Assembly (NCBI GenBank): GCA_028701635.1
Contig: JAQVQJ010000082.1
Coordinates: 1-6,085 of the forward strand
From: Clostridia bacterium
GTDB lineage: Bacteria > Bacillota_A > Clostridia > Christensenellales > UBA1242
Length of the DNA: 6,085 nt
Direction of reading: 5' to 3'
The position numbers were made by a program, and so were the translations under genes. The notes under the pieces are model-generated. The model had not been told where the DNA came from. It saw only the letters and a program-made list of their open reading frames with translations, and did no database searches. Shown here piece by piece: positions 5,134 to 6,085 of this stretch (positions are counted from its first letter, which is position 1; each line of letters starts with the position of its first letter).

Positions 5134-6085
5134 ATGGAAAAAGTTATTTTATTAAGATATGGCGAAATATATTTAAAGGGCAAAAATAGAGGATATTTTG
5201 AAAATGTCCTTATTAGAAATATAAACGATATAATTAGAAAAATTGATGAGAACGGAAAGGTTAAAAAAGCAAGTGGAAGATATCTTATTTACGGTTTTTC
5301 GCAAGAAAATTTAGATACATTAGTGCAAAGAATTAGTAAGGTTTTTGGTCTGGTTTCTTTATCTGTTGCGGTTGAAGTAAAAAATGATGCTAAAGAAATC
5401 CAAAATACAATCAAAATAATGATAGAAAATCACGAGTTTAGCGAATTAGAAATGGCAAAGTCATTTAAAATTGATGTAAAAAGAGCAGATAAAAAATTTC
5501 CTATACAATCAAATGATTTTGAAAGAGAGCTTGGCGGATTAGTTTTAGATATATATCCAGATTTAAAGGTAAATTTAACCATACCAGAATCAACGATTTT
5601 CGTTGATATTCGTGAAAATGGTAAGACATTTATTTTTTCGGACAAGATTAAGTGTGTTGGAGGAATGCCAGTTGGAACAAGCGGAAAAGCTCTTGTGATG
5701 CTTTCGGGTGGAATTGATAGCCCTGTTGCAACATATATGATGGCAAAACGCGGAATGAAATTAAGTGCAGTACATTTTCATTCCTATCCTTACACCAGCG
5801 AACAAGCAAAACAAAAGGTTATTGACCTTGCTCAAATATTGACACAATACACAGGAAATATTGACTTATACTGCGTTTCATTCACCAAAATACAAGAAGA
5901 AATTCATAAAAATTGTAAAGAAGAGTATATGATTACAATTATGCGAAGAATTATGATGAGAATTTGTGAAAATATGGCAAAAAGATATGGCTTTCAAGCT
6001 GTAATTACTGGCGAAAATTTAGCACAAGTTGCATCGCAAACTATTGAGAGTATGATTTCAACTGAAAGTGTTTTGGAATCATTGC
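5134..6085 (+). CDS. thiI: tRNA sulfurtransferase ThiI (4-thiouridine synthase), N-terminal 317 residues; 3' end outside window
   Basis: ThiI activates uridine-8 of tRNA with ATP and inserts sulfur to make 4-thiouridine, a near-UV sensor. In some bacteria it also passes sulfur to thiamine thiazole synthesis. The N-terminus LLRYGEIYLKGKNR (6-19) is diagnostic of the family. A THUMP tRNA-binding region covers about 60-165. GGMPVGTSGK (176-185) leads into the adenylating PP-loop SGGIDSP (191-197), intact. ITGENLAQVASQT (291-303) is a further conserved ThiI segment. Gram-positive members are about 400 residues and lack the C-terminal rhodanese domain of E. coli ThiI; the window ends before this can be checked. 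AAGGA at 5127-5131 is only 2 nt from the ATG, too close for a normal SD. The start is nevertheless secure from the conserved N-terminus. No cysteine desulfurase, the usual sulfur-donor partner, is in the window; the upstream genes are the TauE/SafE pair. Confidence 0.97.
   Translation, partial: MEKVILLRYGEIYLKGKNRGYFENVLIRNINDIIRKIDENGKVKKASGRYLIYGFSQENLDTLVQRISKVFGLVSLSVAVEVKNDAKEIQNTIKIMIENHEFSELEMAKSFKIDVKRADKKFPIQSNDFERELGGLVLDIYPDLKVNLTIPESTIFVDIRENGKTFIFSDKIKCVGGMPVGTSGKALVMLSGGIDSPVATYMMAKRGMKLSAVHFHSYPYTSEQAKQKVIDLAQILTQYTGNIDLYCVSFTKIQEEIHKNCKEEYMITIMRRIMMRICENMAKRYGFQAVITGENLAQVASQTIESMISTESVLESL

Noticed and set aside
4288..5645. Minus-strand frames opposite the first half-permease (4288-4524) and thiI (5430-5645)
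   Set aside because: Compositional shadows of well-supported plus-strand genes; no SD or recognisable motif.

Overview
The window is A+T-rich bacterial chromosome that uses the standard code (TAA, TAG and TGA all act as stops). Its most likely source is a low-G+C Gram-positive lineage (Bacillota, probably an uncultured Clostridia-like organism). This rests on the ftsA-ftsZ pair, the form of the FtsZ C-terminal tail, the base composition, strong purine-rich Shine-Dalgarno (SD) sites and an imidazole-free, ordinary ThiI N-terminus. The species cannot be named from the sequence. Everything present looks chromosomal; no phage, transposase, CRISPR array, tRNA or rRNA was seen.

Layout. (1) Positions 2-1727, plus strand: the 3' end of ftsA, then complete ftsZ. 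The FtsZ SD overlaps the ftsA stop codon, so the two are probably translationally coupled. FtsZ polymerises at the division site and FtsA tethers it to the membrane through a C-terminal amphipathic helix that is visible here. (2) Positions 1744-1773: a strong hairpin flanked by A7 and T7, serving both converging genes. (3) Positions 1779-3884, minus strand: a 701-residue exported, single-span membrane protein with two jelly-roll-like extracellular modules, an acidic stalk and a cytoplasmic helical hairpin. It has its own near-consensus promoter, which also shows that the longer possible start is wrong. (4) Positions 3950-4701: two short genes' worth of accessory-looking sequence in which a half-length TauE/SafE permease gene (4085-4456) is bracketed by an inverted pair of a 45-bp dispersed repeat, with a second repeat family next to one copy. 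(5) Positions 4702-5082: a second half-length TauE/SafE permease gene. (6) Position 5134 to the end: the first 317 codons of thiI (tRNA 4-thiouridine synthase), with its own good promoter.

How the genes fit together. ftsA-ftsZ is a core division unit. The two half-size permeases each carry one copy of the glycine-rich repeat that full-length TauE/SafE proteins carry twice, so they may assemble into one transporter. They stand directly before a sulfur-transfer enzyme, which allows but does not prove a sulfur-related role. The most unusual points are the split permease with repeats inserted around it, and the promoters of the first permease and of thiI, whose -10 boxes end only 6-7 nt before the start codons and so suggest leaderless or nearly leaderless mRNAs.
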